Shown: positions 52,686-62,173, numbered from the stretch's first letter. The stretch: 64,000 nt of DNA from Actibacterium lipolyticum (GCF_900184935.1 NZ_FXYE01000002.1:620001-684000), one strand, 5' to 3'. Notes: generated by a model from the sequence alone, not told the origin. Numbers and translations: made by a program.

Positions 52686-53531
52686 ATGCGGATGCTGTTT
52701 GGTTTGGTCCTGCTGATCGGACTGGGGCTAGCTGGCTTCGCGGTCTACATGGTGCAGGGCTATGTTTCGCAATATCAAGCTGCGCTTGCCCAAGAACAAT
52801 CTGCTCGGGCTGAGCAGATCCAACTAACCGAAATTTACATCGCGGATCGCGCTTTGGCTTATGGCGAGCCAATCACGCTTGAAGACGCGAAGCTGGTTCA
52901 ATGGCCAGCAAACCACGTTCCAGAGGGTGCGTTCAAAGTTGAATCCGATCTATTCCCGGACGGCACCGACATGTCTCGTATTGTGCTCCGCCCGATGGAA
53001 AAGAACGAACCTCTTCTGGCGGTAAAAGTAACCGCCCCTGGTGAGGACGCAGGTATCGCATCACGTTTGGGCGGCGGCGCACGTGCCTTCACCATCAGCA
53101 TTGATGCAAGCTCCGGCGTATCGGGCTTTCTGCGCCCTGGCGACCGTGTAGACGTTTACTGGACCGGCACCGTTAAGGGCCGCGCGAAGGTGACGAAGCT
53201 CATCATCCCTAGCCTTCAATTGATGGCGGTGGATCAATCGTCGGACTCGGGCCGTCAAAGCCCCGCGATCGCACGGACAGTAACACTTCGGGCCACTTCG
53301 GACCGTCAAGTTGCTGCGCTTACATTGGCTGAACAGACCGGTAAACTGTCACTGTCGCTTGTTGGCGCGCTTGACGAAACGCTTTCGAACACAGTCGAAA
53401 TTGATCAGAACACGCTGCTCGGTATCGAGGAAGAAGAGGAAGTCGTTGAAGTGAAGCCACAGGAAAAATGCGTTCGCGTAGAGCGCCGTGGTACCGAACG
53501 GTTTGAAATTCCGATCCCCTGCACGAACTAA
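52686..53531 (+). CDS. cpaB: Tad pilus assembly protein CpaB/RcpC
   Basis: The 281-residue protein has an N-terminal helix (MLFGLVLLIGLGLAGFAVYMV) and a SAF/ClpB-like repeat region (LAYGEPITLEDAKLVQWP, MEKNEPLLAVKV). The CpaB core follows (FLRPGDRVDVYWTGTVKGRAK), with a glutamate run near residue 258 and two cysteines in the tail. It links the inner-membrane machine to the secretin in the periplasm. The ATG at 52686 has AAAGGAA five bases upstream; the longer frame has no such support. Confidence 0.92.
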   Translation: MRMLFGLVLLIGLGLAGFAVYMVQGYVSQYQAALAQEQSARAEQIQLTEIYIADRALAYGEPITLEDAKLVQWPANHVPEGAFKVESDLFPDGTDMSRIVLRPMEKNEPLLAVKVTAPGEDAGIASRLGGGARAFTISIDASSGVSGFLRPGDRVDVYWTGTVKGRAKVTKLIIPSLQLMAVDQSSDSGRQSPAIARTVTLRATSDRQVAALTLAEQTGKLSLSLVGALDETLSNTVEIDQNTLLGIEEEEEVVEVKPQEKCVRVERRGTERFEIPIPCTN

Positions 53532-53556
53532 AAAATAGTTCAAATACAACATTCTG

Positions 53557-53590
53557 ACGCGGGTCACCCACAGGGCGGCCCGCGTTTTTC
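53557..53590 (+). terminator. internal terminator between cpaB and cpaC
   Basis: A nine-bp stem with one G-U pair (ACGCGGGTC / GGCCCGCGT) and an 11-base loop is followed by five T residues, 25 bases after the cpaB stop. cpaC is 152 bases further on. It may reduce read-through, so cpaC could have its own promoter in the remaining gap, although none is clear. Confidence 0.65.
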
Positions 53591-53742
53591 GTGGCGAAAG
53601 CAAATTCCGTCTGTTGCTTGATTTCCACATAAGTTCCCCTCGCAAGCCTTTGATTCTTGCAAAAAAAGGAAGACTGGCGCATTGTTCGGACAATTGGGCA
53701 AAAAAGACCCGTCCTGAGGCGTGATCGGAGAGGCAGGATCAC

Positions 53743-55173
53743 ATGAAAATTACGACTTTCTTTCAAGCGGCGCTTATAGGCGCGGCTGTTTCATTTTCTA
53801 CAGCTCCGCAAGGCGTCGCAGACACCTTGCGTGTGATGCAGGGCGACGTTGGCAGCCAACTTAATGTTCCGTTGAACCGGGCCGTTGTGGTTGAAAGCGA
53901 TGTGGTGTTCGCGGAACTTTCGATCGCCAACCCATCTATCGCCGACATCTCGACGCTGTCGGACCGCACGATCTATGTGCTTGGCAAGCAACCGGGGCGC
54001 ACGACCCTGACGCTGCTGGGGCCAGACGGTCGTTTGATCACCAACGTAGAAGTTCGCGTTACGCCTGACGTAAGTGAGCTGAAAGAGCGTCTTCGCGAAG
54101 TGCTCCCGAACGAAAACATCGAAGTCCGCCCAGCCAATGATGGTTTGGTGCTGTCCGGTTTGGTTTCTTCGGTCGCAGCTGTTGATCGCGCGCTTGATCT
54201 TGCTCAGCGCTACGCGCCAGAGCGTGTTTCTAACTTGATGACAGTTGGCGGAAGCCAGCAGGTTCTTCTGAAAGTTCGCTTTGCGGAAATGAATCGCTCT
54301 GTCACGAAAAGCCTCAGCGCCAGCCTTGCTGTAAACGGCATTGGTAGTGGCGGTGACGTCGGCGTTCAAGGCGGCACGGGCACTCTTTCCAGCGATGGCA
54401 ACCTTAGCGCCCTCTTTGATGGCGATTCTTCGACCGGATCGACAAGCGCCAACTCTCGTAACGGTGTCTTCTCTATTGGTGTCGGCGCTGGCAACGTTGA
54501 ATTTGCGGTTCTTCTGGAAGCTCTTGAAACAAAAGGGTTTGTTCGCACACTTGCTGAACCGAACCTGACTGCCCTTTCCGGTCAGAACGCAGAATTCTTG
54601 GCTGGTGGTGAATACCCGGTTCCAGTTTCTAATGAAAACGGGAACATCTCGGTCGACTTTAAGCCGTTCGGGATCAGCTTGAACTTCACACCTCGTGTTG
54701 TGGGCAAGAACATCAACCTGCGTCTGACCGCTTCGGTAAGTGGTGTGGATCCGACGATTTCTTACACCGACGGCTCGATCTCGATCAGCGGTTTTTCAAC
54801 ACGCACCACAGCGACAACAGTTGAAATGCAAGACGGCGAAAGCTTTGCGATCGCAGGTCTTTTGCAGGATGACTTCACGGCGCTGAATGGTCAGGTTCCA
54901 TGGCTTGGCGACATTCCGATCCTTGGCGCACTGTTCCGTAGCTCCGAATACAAGCGCGATCAGAGCGAATTGGTGATCATCATCACCGCACATCTGGTAA
55001 CGCCAACAAGCGGCGAGGCGTTTGCCCTGCCAACGGATCGAATTCGTCCGCCCACCGAAAATGAGCTGTTCTTGCACGGCAAAGTATCCGCCAGCGGAAG
55101 CACGCGTCGCGGCGCTGCTGGTGAAGTTGCCCGCCAAGATTTTTCCGGCTCTTACGGCTATGTGATGGAGTGA
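53743..55173 (+). CDS. cpaC: Tad/type II-III secretin (CpaC/RcpA)
   Basis: The 476-residue outer-membrane secretin has a signal peptide (ending QGVAD) and a pilus-assembly N domain (LSIANPSIADISTLSDRTIYVLGKQPG). A BON-like segment follows at about 110-160. The secretin core has VEFAVLLEALETKGFVRTLAEPNLTALSGQ and VPWLGDIPILGALFRSSEYKRDQSELVIIITAHLV. It forms the gated channel for Flp pili. Its stop overlaps the OmpA lipoprotein gene region. Confidence 0.95.
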   Translation: MKITTFFQAALIGAAVSFSTAPQGVADTLRVMQGDVGSQLNVPLNRAVVVESDVVFAELSIANPSIADISTLSDRTIYVLGKQPGRTTLTLLGPDGRLITNVEVRVTPDVSELKERLREVLPNENIEVRPANDGLVLSGLVSSVAAVDRALDLAQRYAPERVSNLMTVGGSQQVLLKVRFAEMNRSVTKSLSASLAVNGIGSGGDVGVQGGTGTLSSDGNLSALFDGDSSTGSTSANSRNGVFSIGVGAGNVEFAVLLEALETKGFVRTLAEPNLTALSGQNAEFLAGGEYPVPVSNENGNISVDFKPFGISLNFTPRVVGKNINLRLTASVSGVDPTISYTDGSISISGFSTRTTATTVEMQDGESFAIAGLLQDDFTALNGQVPWLGDIPILGALFRSSEYKRDQSELVIIITAHLVTPTSGEAFALPTDRIRPPTENELFLHGKVSASGSTRRGAAGEVARQDFSGSYGYVME

Positions 55174-55178
55174 TGGCT

Positions 55179-55838
55179 ATGCGCACCCCCCTTGTTCTAC
55201 TGACTACAGTCGCCGTAACCAGCCTTGGTGCGTGTACTCCGGAAATGGCGCGTGACTTCAACGCGCCTGCCGGGAACTCGATCGACGAAGGTTCATTCGG
55301 CAATCCGACGATGAACAACATCCAAGTGATGAGCGGAGAGCGTAACGCAGCGATCAACCTGTCACGCAAGTTCGCGTCAGAAGTTCCAAGCACTGTTAAC
55401 TTTGCCTTCAACAGCGCAACTTTGGATTCGGCAGCACAAGCTGCCCTGCGCCAACAGGCACAGTGGATTCGCAGCTATTCTCTGGCGACGTTCCGGGTTT
55501 ACGGCCACACCGACAAGGTTGGTTCCAACAACTACAACCAAAGCCTTGGCCTGCGCCGCGCGCAGACTGTGGTTAACTACCTTGTATCACAGGGAATCGA
55601 GCGTAGCCGCCTGGAAGCCGTTGTTTCCTTCGGTGAAACGCAGCCGATTATCGTGACGGACGGGCGTGAGCGTCGCAATCGCCGCACCGTGACCGAAGTT
55701 TCGGGGTTCCTGAAGGGTCGTTCGCAGACCCTTGATGGAAAATATGCGCTGTTTGAATATACAGAGTACGTCAAGAGCGCGACAGAAAACCATACACTGT
55801 CGCTGGTTGACGAAGAAGCTCAGGCAGAAGAGCGCTAA
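55179..55838 (+). CDS. OmpA family lipoprotein of the Tad locus
   Basis: The 219-residue protein has a lipobox ending at Cys19 (TSLGAC), then a linker and a C-terminal OmpA peptidoglycan-binding domain (VYGHTDKVGSNNYNQSLGLRRAQTV). Further polar sequence follows and an acidic end (EEAQAEER). It probably anchors the secretin complex to peptidoglycan. The ATG at 55179 has GGAG eight bases upstream. The ATG at 55173 overlaps the cpaC stop but is too close to that site. OmpA-like lipoproteins beside the secretin replace or assist RcpB in some Tad loci. Confidence 0.85.
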   Translation: MRTPLVLLTTVAVTSLGACTPEMARDFNAPAGNSIDEGSFGNPTMNNIQVMSGERNAAINLSRKFASEVPSTVNFAFNSATLDSAAQAALRQQAQWIRSYSLATFRVYGHTDKVGSNNYNQSLGLRRAQTVVNYLVSQGIERSRLEAVVSFGETQPIIVTDGRERRNRRTVTEVSGFLKGRSQTLDGKYALFEYTEYVKSATENHTLSLVDEEAQAEER

Positions 55839-55892
55839 TCTCCAAACAATTTCGGCTTTTCAGCCCTAATGTTGCCCAGATTGACCTCCATC

Positions 55893-56009
55893 TTACCCTT
55901 GAGGGAGCAGTAGGTGCGGATGTGAGTCGCACTGGGTGACTGCGGAGCCGAGTGGGTAGAACCAACCCATCTTTGCTTTGTGCCGCGTCACCCTGCAAAT
56001 GAAGGGTAA
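55893..56009 (+). ncRNA. candidate structured RNA element occluding the cpaE ribosome-binding site
   Basis: The 177-bp ompA-cpaE gap contains ordered inverted repeats. P1 is TTACCCTT (55893-55900) with AAGGGTAA (56002-56009), extended after an internal loop by GCA/TGC (55907-55909, 55994-55996). P2 is GGTGCG/CGCACT (55913-55918, 55928-55933, one G-U). P3 is GGGTGAC-T-GCGG/CCGCGTCACCC (55934-55945, 55983-55993), 11 bp with one bulge and a TGGGT/ACCCA hairpin at its tip. P2, P3 and P1 abut almost without gaps, forming a three-way junction. AAGGG of the cpaE ribosome-binding site lies in the 3' strand of P1. There is no T-run. I cannot match it to a known class. Confidence 0.6.
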
Positions 56010-56015
56010 AGATTG

Positions 56016-57272
56016 ATGGCAAGGAGTGCAGCGTTGCAGCCAGAACCGGCGCCGATCGTAGCTTGCACGGTATCACGTGATGTTCAGAACTTTGATCTTC
56101 TTATTGAAGATATGGAGGCTGAACTGGGTGAAGGATGGGGTGACCTGTCGTTCGAAGACGCAGCAGCGTTTTTCGTACAACCTGACGCGGCCGAACTAAA
56201 ATTTGTTGCAATTGCGGTTGATAGCCAAGACGAAGAACGCCTGGGCTATGTTGGCGAATTGATTAAGATCGCCAAAGAAAACCGGATTCGTATCATTCTG
56301 ATCGCGGATGAGCTTAGCCCAATGGCGTTGCATAAATTGCTGCGTCTGGGTGCCGACGATTTTGTCCCCTACCCGCTTCCTGAAGGTGCGCTTCACGAAG
56401 CGATTGAACGCCTTAACGAACCGACCCCGATTCATCGCCCGACAGAACTTGTCGTCGCCTCTGAAAATGAGAATGCGGTTGGTGCGCCTGCGAATCTGGA
56501 CGGGGCTGTATTCTCTGTTCATGGGCTTGCTGGCGGTGTGGGTGCCACAACATTCGCTGTGAACTTGGCTTGGGAACTTGCCAACGTCACTAAGAAAGAT
56601 CCCCCCAAGGTTTGCCTGTTGGACCTGGACCTTCAATTTGGCTCTGTTTCGACCTACCTTGACCTGCCCCGGCGCGAGGCTGTGTACGAGCTTTTGGCAG
56701 ACACGTCCCGGATGGATAAGGAAAGCTTTATGAATGCTTTGCTTCCATTTAAGGACAAAATGCATGTTTTAACCGCGCCCGGAGAGATCCTGCCGCTTGA
56801 CATGATTGGCCCCGATGACGTGAACGCGCTGATTGATATGGCGCGCGCAAATTTCGATTTTGTCATTGTTGATATGCCAAAGACGCTGGTTCAGTGGACT
56901 GAAACCGCCTTGGCGCGATCCCACGTCTATTTCGCGCTGATGGCGCTTGATATGCGGTCTGCTCAGAATACGCTGCGTATGGTTCGCGCTTTGAAAAGCG
57001 AAGACCTGCCAGTTGAAAAGCTGCGGTTCGCACTGAACAAAGCCCCGAAATTCGCTGATCTGTCGGGTAAAAGCCGCGTCAAACGCATGGCCGAAAACCT
57101 GAACATCGACATCGAGCTGATGCTGCCCGATGGCGGTAAGCCGGTGGCCCAGGCTGGCGACCATGGTTTGCCATTGTCAGACAGCGCCGGGAAAAACCCA
57201 TTGCGCAAAGAGATCAAGAAACTGGCTGCGTCGCTTTATTCTCACGCACACGAACAAGCCGCCGCTCTCTAA
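56016..57272 (+). CDS. cpaE: Tad pilus localisation ATPase CpaE/TadZ
   Basis: The 418-residue protein has an N-terminal receiver-like domain (residues 15-140) and a C-terminal MinD/ParA-type ATPase domain. The P-loop is atypical (HGLAGGVGATTFAVNLA near 172-185): the usual lysine is alanine, as in other TadZ proteins. VCLLDLDLQFGSVSTYLDL gives the Walker B-like strand. It positions the Tad machine at a pole. The ATG at 56016 has AAGGG nine bases upstream; the TTG just before it is not needed. Translation may be gated by the preceding RNA element. Confidence 0.93.
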   Translation: MARSAALQPEPAPIVACTVSRDVQNFDLLIEDMEAELGEGWGDLSFEDAAAFFVQPDAAELKFVAIAVDSQDEERLGYVGELIKIAKENRIRIILIADELSPMALHKLLRLGADDFVPYPLPEGALHEAIERLNEPTPIHRPTELVVASENENAVGAPANLDGAVFSVHGLAGGVGATTFAVNLAWELANVTKKDPPKVCLLDLDLQFGSVSTYLDLPRREAVYELLADTSRMDKESFMNALLPFKDKMHVLTAPGEILPLDMIGPDDVNALIDMARANFDFVIVDMPKTLVQWTETALARSHVYFALMALDMRSAQNTLRMVRALKSEDLPVEKLRFALNKAPKFADLSGKSRVKRMAENLNIDIELMLPDGGKPVAQAGDHGLPLSDSAGKNPLRKEIKKLAASLYSHAHEQAAAL

Positions 57273-57299
57273 CAGAGACATCGAGTAGAAAGTTCGAAC

Positions 57300-58742
57300 A
57301 TGTTTTCGCGATACAAAAAATCATCTGGAACGCCGGCGCCGGAAGCGGACAAACCTGCGCAGGCAGCCCCTGCGGCAGCGGCCGCAGAGCCGGCCGCCGC
57401 GCGGAAACCCGCGGCGGCACCGAAAGTCGCGCCTGCCCGCGCCGCGCCCGTTGATAAAGACCGGAAACGCCGTGAGCGGATGTCAGAAATCAAGGTCGAG
57501 CTGCACAAGCGGCTGCTGGAAGACCTGAACCTTTCCGCGCTTGAGCATGCTTCTGAAAGTGACTTGAAAGCTGAAATCCAAGCGATTTCAGCGGAAGCGC
57601 TTGAAGAAATGAGCGTCGTTCTGAACAAGGACGAACGCACAAGCCTGAATCAGGATTTGTTCGACGAAGTTATGGGCCTTGGCCCACTTGAAACGCTTCT
57701 GAAAGACGACACCGTCAACGATATTCTGGTGAACGGCCCACAACAGATCTTTGTGGAACGTTCGGGTAAGCTGGAACTGACGGACATCACCTTTAAAGAT
57801 GAACGTCACCTTCTGCGGATCATCGACAAAATCGTTTCGGCCGTTGGTCGTCGTGTTGATGAATCCAACCCCTATGTTGACGCCCGTCTTTCTGACGGCT
57901 CGCGTTTCAACGCCATGGTTCCACCTGTTGCCGTTGATGGCAGCCTCGTCTCCATTCGTAAGTTTAAGAAAGAAAAGCTTGCGATCGACGATCTGGTGAA
58001 ATTCGGCGCGTTTACCGAAGAAATGGCCGCCTATCTTCAGGCTGCGGTTGCCTGCCGTCTGAACGTTATCGTTTCTGGCGGTACGGGTTCTGGTAAAACG
58101 ACCACGTTGAACGCACTGTCCAGCTTTATTGACGACGCCGAACGCATCCTGACGATCGAGGATACGGCGGAACTTCAGCTTCAACAGACGCATGTGGGCC
58201 GAATGGAAAGCCGCCCCGCCAACGTGGAGGGCAAAGGCGCCGTTTCACAGCGGGACTGTCTGCGAAACGCTCTTCGTATGCGCCCAGACCGCATCATCGT
58301 AGGTGAGACGCGTGGCGAAGAAGTTATCGACATGCTTCAGGCGATGAACACCGGCCACGACGGGTCTATGACGACGATCCACGCCAACAGCGCACGTGAT
58401 GGTGTTTCGCGTTTGGAAAACATGGTTGCGATGGCCGGTATTGAAATGCCGCTTAAGGCCGTGCGCAGCCAGATTGCATCGGCTGTGAACCTTATCGTTC
58501 AGGCCAGCCGCCTTCAGGACGGTTCGCGCCGCATGGTGTCGATTACCGAACTGACCGGCATGGAAGGCGAAGTCATCTCGATGCAAGAGGTGTTCCGGTA
58601 TGAACGCCTTGGTCTTGCATCGGACGGAAAAATCATCGGTCGCTTCAACGCGACAGGCGTCCGCTCTCACTACTCCGAGCGGTTCCGTCAGTGGGGTTAC
58701 GATCTGCCCCCGTCCATTTTTGAACCGATCGCAGCAGAGTAA
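57300..58742 (+). CDS. cpaF: Tad pilus secretion ATPase CpaF/TadA
   Basis: The 480-residue type II/IV secretion ATPase has Walker [15 protein letters not shown] near residues 259-268. The Asp box is [17 protein letters not shown], with Walker [17 protein letters not shown] and an [12 protein letters not shown] histidine box. The first 55 residues are an alanine/proline-rich flexible tail, longer than the core needs. It powers Flp extension and possibly retraction at the inner membrane. Confidence 0.96.
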   Translation: MFSRYKKSSGTPAPEADKPAQAAPAAAAAEPAAARKPAAAPKVAPARAAPVDKDRKRRERMSEIKVELHKRLLEDLNLSALEHASESDLKAEIQAISAEALEEMSVVLNKDERTSLNQDLFDEVMGLGPLETLLKDDTVNDILVNGPQQIFVERSGKLELTDITFKDERHLLRIIDKIVSAVGRRVDESNPYVDARLSDGSRFNAMVPPVAVDGSLVSIRKFKKEKLAIDDLVKFGAFTEEMAAYLQAAVACRLNVIVSGGTGSGKTTTLNALSSFIDDAERILTIEDTAELQLQQTHVGRMESRPANVEGKGAVSQRDCLRNALRMRPDRIIVGETRGEEVIDMLQAMNTGHDGSMTTIHANSARDGVSRLENMVAMAGIEMPLKAVRSQIASAVNLIVQASRLQDGSRRMVSITELTGMEGEVISMQEVFRYERLGLASDGKIIGRFNATGVRSHYSERFRQWGYDLPPSIFEPIAAE

Positions 58743-58747
58743 CCAGT

Positions 58748-59716
58748 ATGCAAATCAGTGCAGAACCAATTATCTATGGTCTGATCTTCGTCGGGGTTCT
58801 GGCGCTGGTCGAGGGCCTGTATCTAACGATCTTCGGCAAATCCATCAGCTTGAACAGCCGCGTCAACCGGCGCCTGGACATGCTGGAAAAGGGTGCCGCC
58901 CGCGAAGAAGTTCTGGAACAGCTTCGCAAAGAGATGAGCCAGCACATGAATTCAAAGGGCATTCCCCTTTATTCAATGCTGGCCGCCAAGGCACAAAAGG
59001 CCAACATCGCCTTTTCGCCACGTGCGCTGATCATGATCATGGTTTTGCTTTCGGTGCTGGCCTTTTTGGGGCTGACCATCGGTACCGGTGCGTCGCTTCA
59101 GATTCGGGCGCTGGTGTCCGTGGTGATGGGTGTTGGCGCGGTATTCGTTTGGGTGAACAACAAAGCCACCAAACGTCTGGAACTTATCCAAGAACAACTG
59201 CCTGACGCCGTAGAGCTGATGGTGCGAAGCCTTCGCGTGGGTCACCCCTTCGCATCGGCGGTTTCCATCGTCGCGAACGAAGTGGCCGACCCGCTGGGCT
59301 CAGAATTTGGCATGATCGCCGACGAAGCGGCCTATGGCCGTGATGTATCGGAAAGCTTGAAGGATCTGGCTGAACGGATGGACTTGCAGGATTTGCGCTT
59401 CCTTGCGGTTGCCGTGACCATCCAGCAGCAATCCGGTGGTAACCTTGCTGAAATCCTTGAAGGTTTGGCCAAGGTTATCCGTTCGCGTTTCAAACTGTTC
59501 CGCCGCGTAAAAGCGATTACTGCCGAGGCGAAGTATTCGGGTATGTTCCTGTCTGCTTTCCCGCTGATCGCGATCGTGGTCATCAACATTCTGGAACCGA
59601 CCTATTACGACGAAGTGAAAGATACCCCTTACTTTATTCCTGCATGTCTGTTCGTAGGTGCGCTTTTGGTGGTGAACGTGGTCTTCATGAAGATCATGGT
59701 CAACATCAAGGTTTAA
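58748..59716 (+). CDS. tadB: Tad inner-membrane platform protein TadB
   Basis: The 322-residue T2SSF-family membrane protein has an N-terminal helix (IYGLIFVGVLALVEGLYLTIF) and a cytoplasmic T2SF domain near residues 160-260 (LPDAVELMVRSLRVGHPFASA, IQQQSGGNLAEILEGLA). Helices flank the domain. It forms the platform with TadC beneath the CpaF motor. It begins five bases after cpaF. Confidence 0.94.
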   Translation: MQISAEPIIYGLIFVGVLALVEGLYLTIFGKSISLNSRVNRRLDMLEKGAAREEVLEQLRKEMSQHMNSKGIPLYSMLAAKAQKANIAFSPRALIMIMVLLSVLAFLGLTIGTGASLQIRALVSVVMGVGAVFVWVNNKATKRLELIQEQLPDAVELMVRSLRVGHPFASAVSIVANEVADPLGSEFGMIADEAAYGRDVSESLKDLAERMDLQDLRFLAVAVTIQQQSGGNLAEILEGLAKVIRSRFKLFRRVKAITAEAKYSGMFLSAFPLIAIVVINILEPTYYDEVKDTPYFIPACLFVGALLVVNVVFMKIMVNIKV

Positions 59717-59728
59717 GGAGAAAACCAA

Positions 59729-60730
59729 ATGGAATTCCTGAACCAACTTAACGACATGCTGACCGAAAAGTTCGGCGCGCTTGGCCCGCTCTATGCTGTG
59801 GGCATGCTGGGTGTATTGTTCATCGTCATTACCCTGCCGGTCCTCCTGAAACGTCAAGCTGACCCGCTGGACAAGCTTAAGCAACCCGGTGGCGGTGGCC
59901 GCGCTGCGAAACCACAGCAGCCCGCAGCGGCCGAAGCACGGCTACGTTCGGGCAGCAAGAACGCTGAAAAGCTGGACAAGTTTGCTGACTTTCTTGAGCC
60001 ACAGAACGAAGAGGAATATTCGGCTGCGCGCCTGAAACTGACGCGCGCTGGTTATCGTTCCAAATCTGCGGTTCGCGCGTTTCACTTTGCGCAGTTCGCA
60101 CTTGGCCTGTTCTTCCTGTTCTGCGGCGTACTTTACGCTTTCTTCGCGTCGGCAACGGGCGAAGTGACAACCCAAAAGCTTATCCTGTCTGTCGTGATCC
60201 CCGGCGGTATCGGTTATTACCTGCCAAAGTACTGGGTCGAACGTCGTGTTCAGACCCGTCAGGAAGAAATCATCAACGGTTTTCCCGACAGCTTGGACAT
60301 GATGCTTGTCTGCATCGAGGCCGGTCAGTCGCTTGATCAATCGATCATTCGCGTCGCGCGTGAAATTCGGGCTGGCTTCCCTGCCCTTGCCGACGAATAC
60401 GAAATCGTCTCGCACGAGATGAAAGCCGGTAAAGACAAGATCACCGTGCTGAAAGACATGGGCGAACGCTGCGGCGTGACCGATGTGTCGTCATTCGTGA
60501 CCGTGCTGGTTCAGTCGGCAACATTCGGTACGTCCATCGCGGATGCGCTGCGGGTTTACGCGGCAGAAATGCGTGACAAGCGCGTGATGCGTGCTGAAGA
60601 AAAAGCCAACAAGCTGCCGACCAAACTGACGCTTGGCACCATGATGTTCACGGTTCCACCACTGATGATTGTTCTGATCGGCCCTTCGATCTATGGTATG
60701 TATCAGATGCTGACGACTGTGGAATTCTGA
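59729..60730 (+). CDS. tadC: Tad inner-membrane platform protein TadC
   Basis: The 333-residue partner of TadB has an N-terminal helix, then a Gly/Pro/Ala linker (GGGGRAAKPQQPAAAEARL). The T2SF domain follows (GFPDSLDMMLVCIEAGQSLDQSI, VLVQSATFGTSIADALRVYA). A final helix ends the protein (VPPLMIVLIGPSIYGMYQML). AAGGAG lies eight bases before the ATG. The order tadB-tadC matches other Tad loci. Confidence 0.94.
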   Translation: MEFLNQLNDMLTEKFGALGPLYAVGMLGVLFIVITLPVLLKRQADPLDKLKQPGGGGRAAKPQQPAAAEARLRSGSKNAEKLDKFADFLEPQNEEEYSAARLKLTRAGYRSKSAVRAFHFAQFALGLFFLFCGVLYAFFASATGEVTTQKLILSVVIPGGIGYYLPKYWVERRVQTRQEEIINGFPDSLDMMLVCIEAGQSLDQSIIRVAREIRAGFPALADEYEIVSHEMKAGKDKITVLKDMGERCGVTDVSSFVTVLVQSATFGTSIADALRVYAAEMRDKRVMRAEEKANKLPTKLTLGTMMFTVPPLMIVLIGPSIYGMYQMLTTVEF

Positions 60731-60734
60731 GTGC

Positions 60735-61301
60735 ATGTTACAAAAATCGGTGGGGCTTCTCACTGCAGTGTGCCTATTGGCCGCCTGTCAGACGACCGGC
60801 GGCCTTACGCCTGAATACGAGGGGCTAGCCCCGCCCCCAGGTACCCCGAAGATAACAGAGGCCGTCGATGGCCTTGTCGTGGGTCATCGGCTTATGGCCG
60901 CAGGCGAATACGAACTGGCACTTAAGGCCTATTACCGCGCGGCTGGCGAACGCGGCATTGATGCTGACGTTCTGTCCGCGTTGGGCTCTGCCAACCTTCG
61001 GCTTGGCCGCCTTGGACAAGCCGAAACGCTGTTACGAAAAGCCGTTGAACAGAACGAAGACTTCGCGCCTGCGTGGAACAACTTGGGCGTTACACTGATG
61101 GAGCTGGGCGAAACTGGCGAAGCTAAGCGCGTGTTCCGCACGGCTTTTGCGCTGGATAGTGGCCAATCGGACGAAATTCGCGAAAATCTGCGCTTGGCTA
61201 TCGCAAAATCCGAAAATCCTGCGTATGATTCAATCAATAGCAATAATTTCGATTTGGTGCGGCGAGGAAACGGGCGATACCTGATCCTTTCTACACCCTG
61301 A
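60735..61301 (+). CDS. tadD: TPR lipoprotein TadD
   Basis: The 188-residue lipoprotein has a lipobox ending at Cys18 (LLAACQTTGG) and TPR repeats (ELALKAYYRAAGERGIDADVL, AETLLRKAVEQNEDFAPAWN). TadD proteins act like pilotins, helping secretin localisation. It follows tadC by four bases. Confidence 0.9.
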   Translation: MLQKSVGLLTAVCLLAACQTTGGLTPEYEGLAPPPGTPKITEAVDGLVVGHRLMAAGEYELALKAYYRAAGERGIDADVLSALGSANLRLGRLGQAETLLRKAVEQNEDFAPAWNNLGVTLMELGETGEAKRVFRTAFALDSGQSDEIRENLRLAIAKSENPAYDSINSNNFDLVRRGNGRYLILSTP

Positions 61302-61327
61302 GGACAGAGCAGTATAAAGGACGCAAA

Positions 61328-62173
61328 ATGCGCCACCTTTTCCTAGTAACGCTATGCGTGACCGGCGCTTTCGCGCTTTCTGGATGTACCGGTTCGTCGG
61401 AAGAAGAAGTCGAGCGCGCCGTACAAGACGTGATGGCCAGCGACGAAAGCAACCTTAACGAAATCATGATGACGGTTGCCGACCCTGACGAAGCCGTCGC
61501 CTATTTCAAACGTGCTTCGGCGGAATCCCCTGATCGGATCGACTATAAGCGCGGCCTGGGCCGATCCCTTGTGCGCGCAAAACACAACTCCGAAGCTGTG
61601 ATCGTCTGGTCGAACGTCGTTCAGCACCCAGAAGCAACGACAGATGACAGCATTGAATTGGCCGACGCGCTGATCCGTGCAAGCAAATGGGACGAAGCCG
61701 AAAAAGTTCTGGATGGTATCCCGCCAACGGTTGAGACCTTCAAACGATACCGGCTTGAAGCCATGGTTGCTGACAGCAACAAGGAATGGAAAAATGCCGA
61801 CAGTTTCTATGAAACCGCCGTTGGCCTTACGACCAAACCATCCGGCGTTCTGAACAACTGGGGCTATTCCAAACTGTCGCGCGGCAATTTCAAAGAAGCC
61901 GAACGCCTGTTTATCGAAGCCATCGGATATGACCGCAACTTGTTCACCGCCAAGAACAACCTTGTTCTGGCCCGCGGTGCGCAGCGCAATTATCAGATGC
62001 CCGTTATCGACATGAGCCAGATAGAGCGTGCGCAATTGCTGTACACCATGGCGCTTTCCGCGATCAAACAGGGCGACACGGCGATTGGCAAAGGCCTGCT
62101 GGAAGACGCGATTGACACCCACCCTCAGCACTTCGAAGACGCCGTTCGTTCGCTTCGGGCGCTTAACGGGTAA
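61328..62173 (+). CDS. second TPR-repeat lipoprotein of the Tad locus
   Basis: The 281-residue lipoprotein has a lipobox ending at Cys20 (FALSGCTGSS) and an acidic start. TPR-like repeats cover residues 55-250 (VLNNWGYSKLSRGNFKEAERLFIEAIGYDRN). It resembles TadD in plan but is longer and distinct. AAAGGA lies seven bases before the ATG. It may be a second pilotin or scaffold for the outer-membrane part; its exact role is unknown. Confidence 0.82.
   Translation: MRHLFLVTLCVTGAFALSGCTGSSEEEVERAVQDVMASDESNLNEIMMTVADPDEAVAYFKRASAESPDRIDYKRGLGRSLVRAKHNSEAVIVWSNVVQHPEATTDDSIELADALIRASKWDEAEKVLDGIPPTVETFKRYRLEAMVADSNKEWKNADSFYETAVGLTTKPSGVLNNWGYSKLSRGNFKEAERLFIEAIGYDRNLFTAKNNLVLARGAQRNYQMPVIDMSQIERAQLLYTMALSAIKQGDTAIGKGLLEDAIDTHPQHFEDAVRSLRALNG

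Noticed and set aside
55893-56009. Reading the ompA-cpaE element as a known c-di-GMP, cobalamin or SRP-type RNA
   Set aside because: The conserved sequence blocks of these RNAs are missing; only the overall branched shape is shared.
55839-56015. An intrinsic terminator in the ompA-cpaE gap
   Set aside because: The helices are strong but no U-run follows any of them, and the closing helix sits at the ribosome-binding site.
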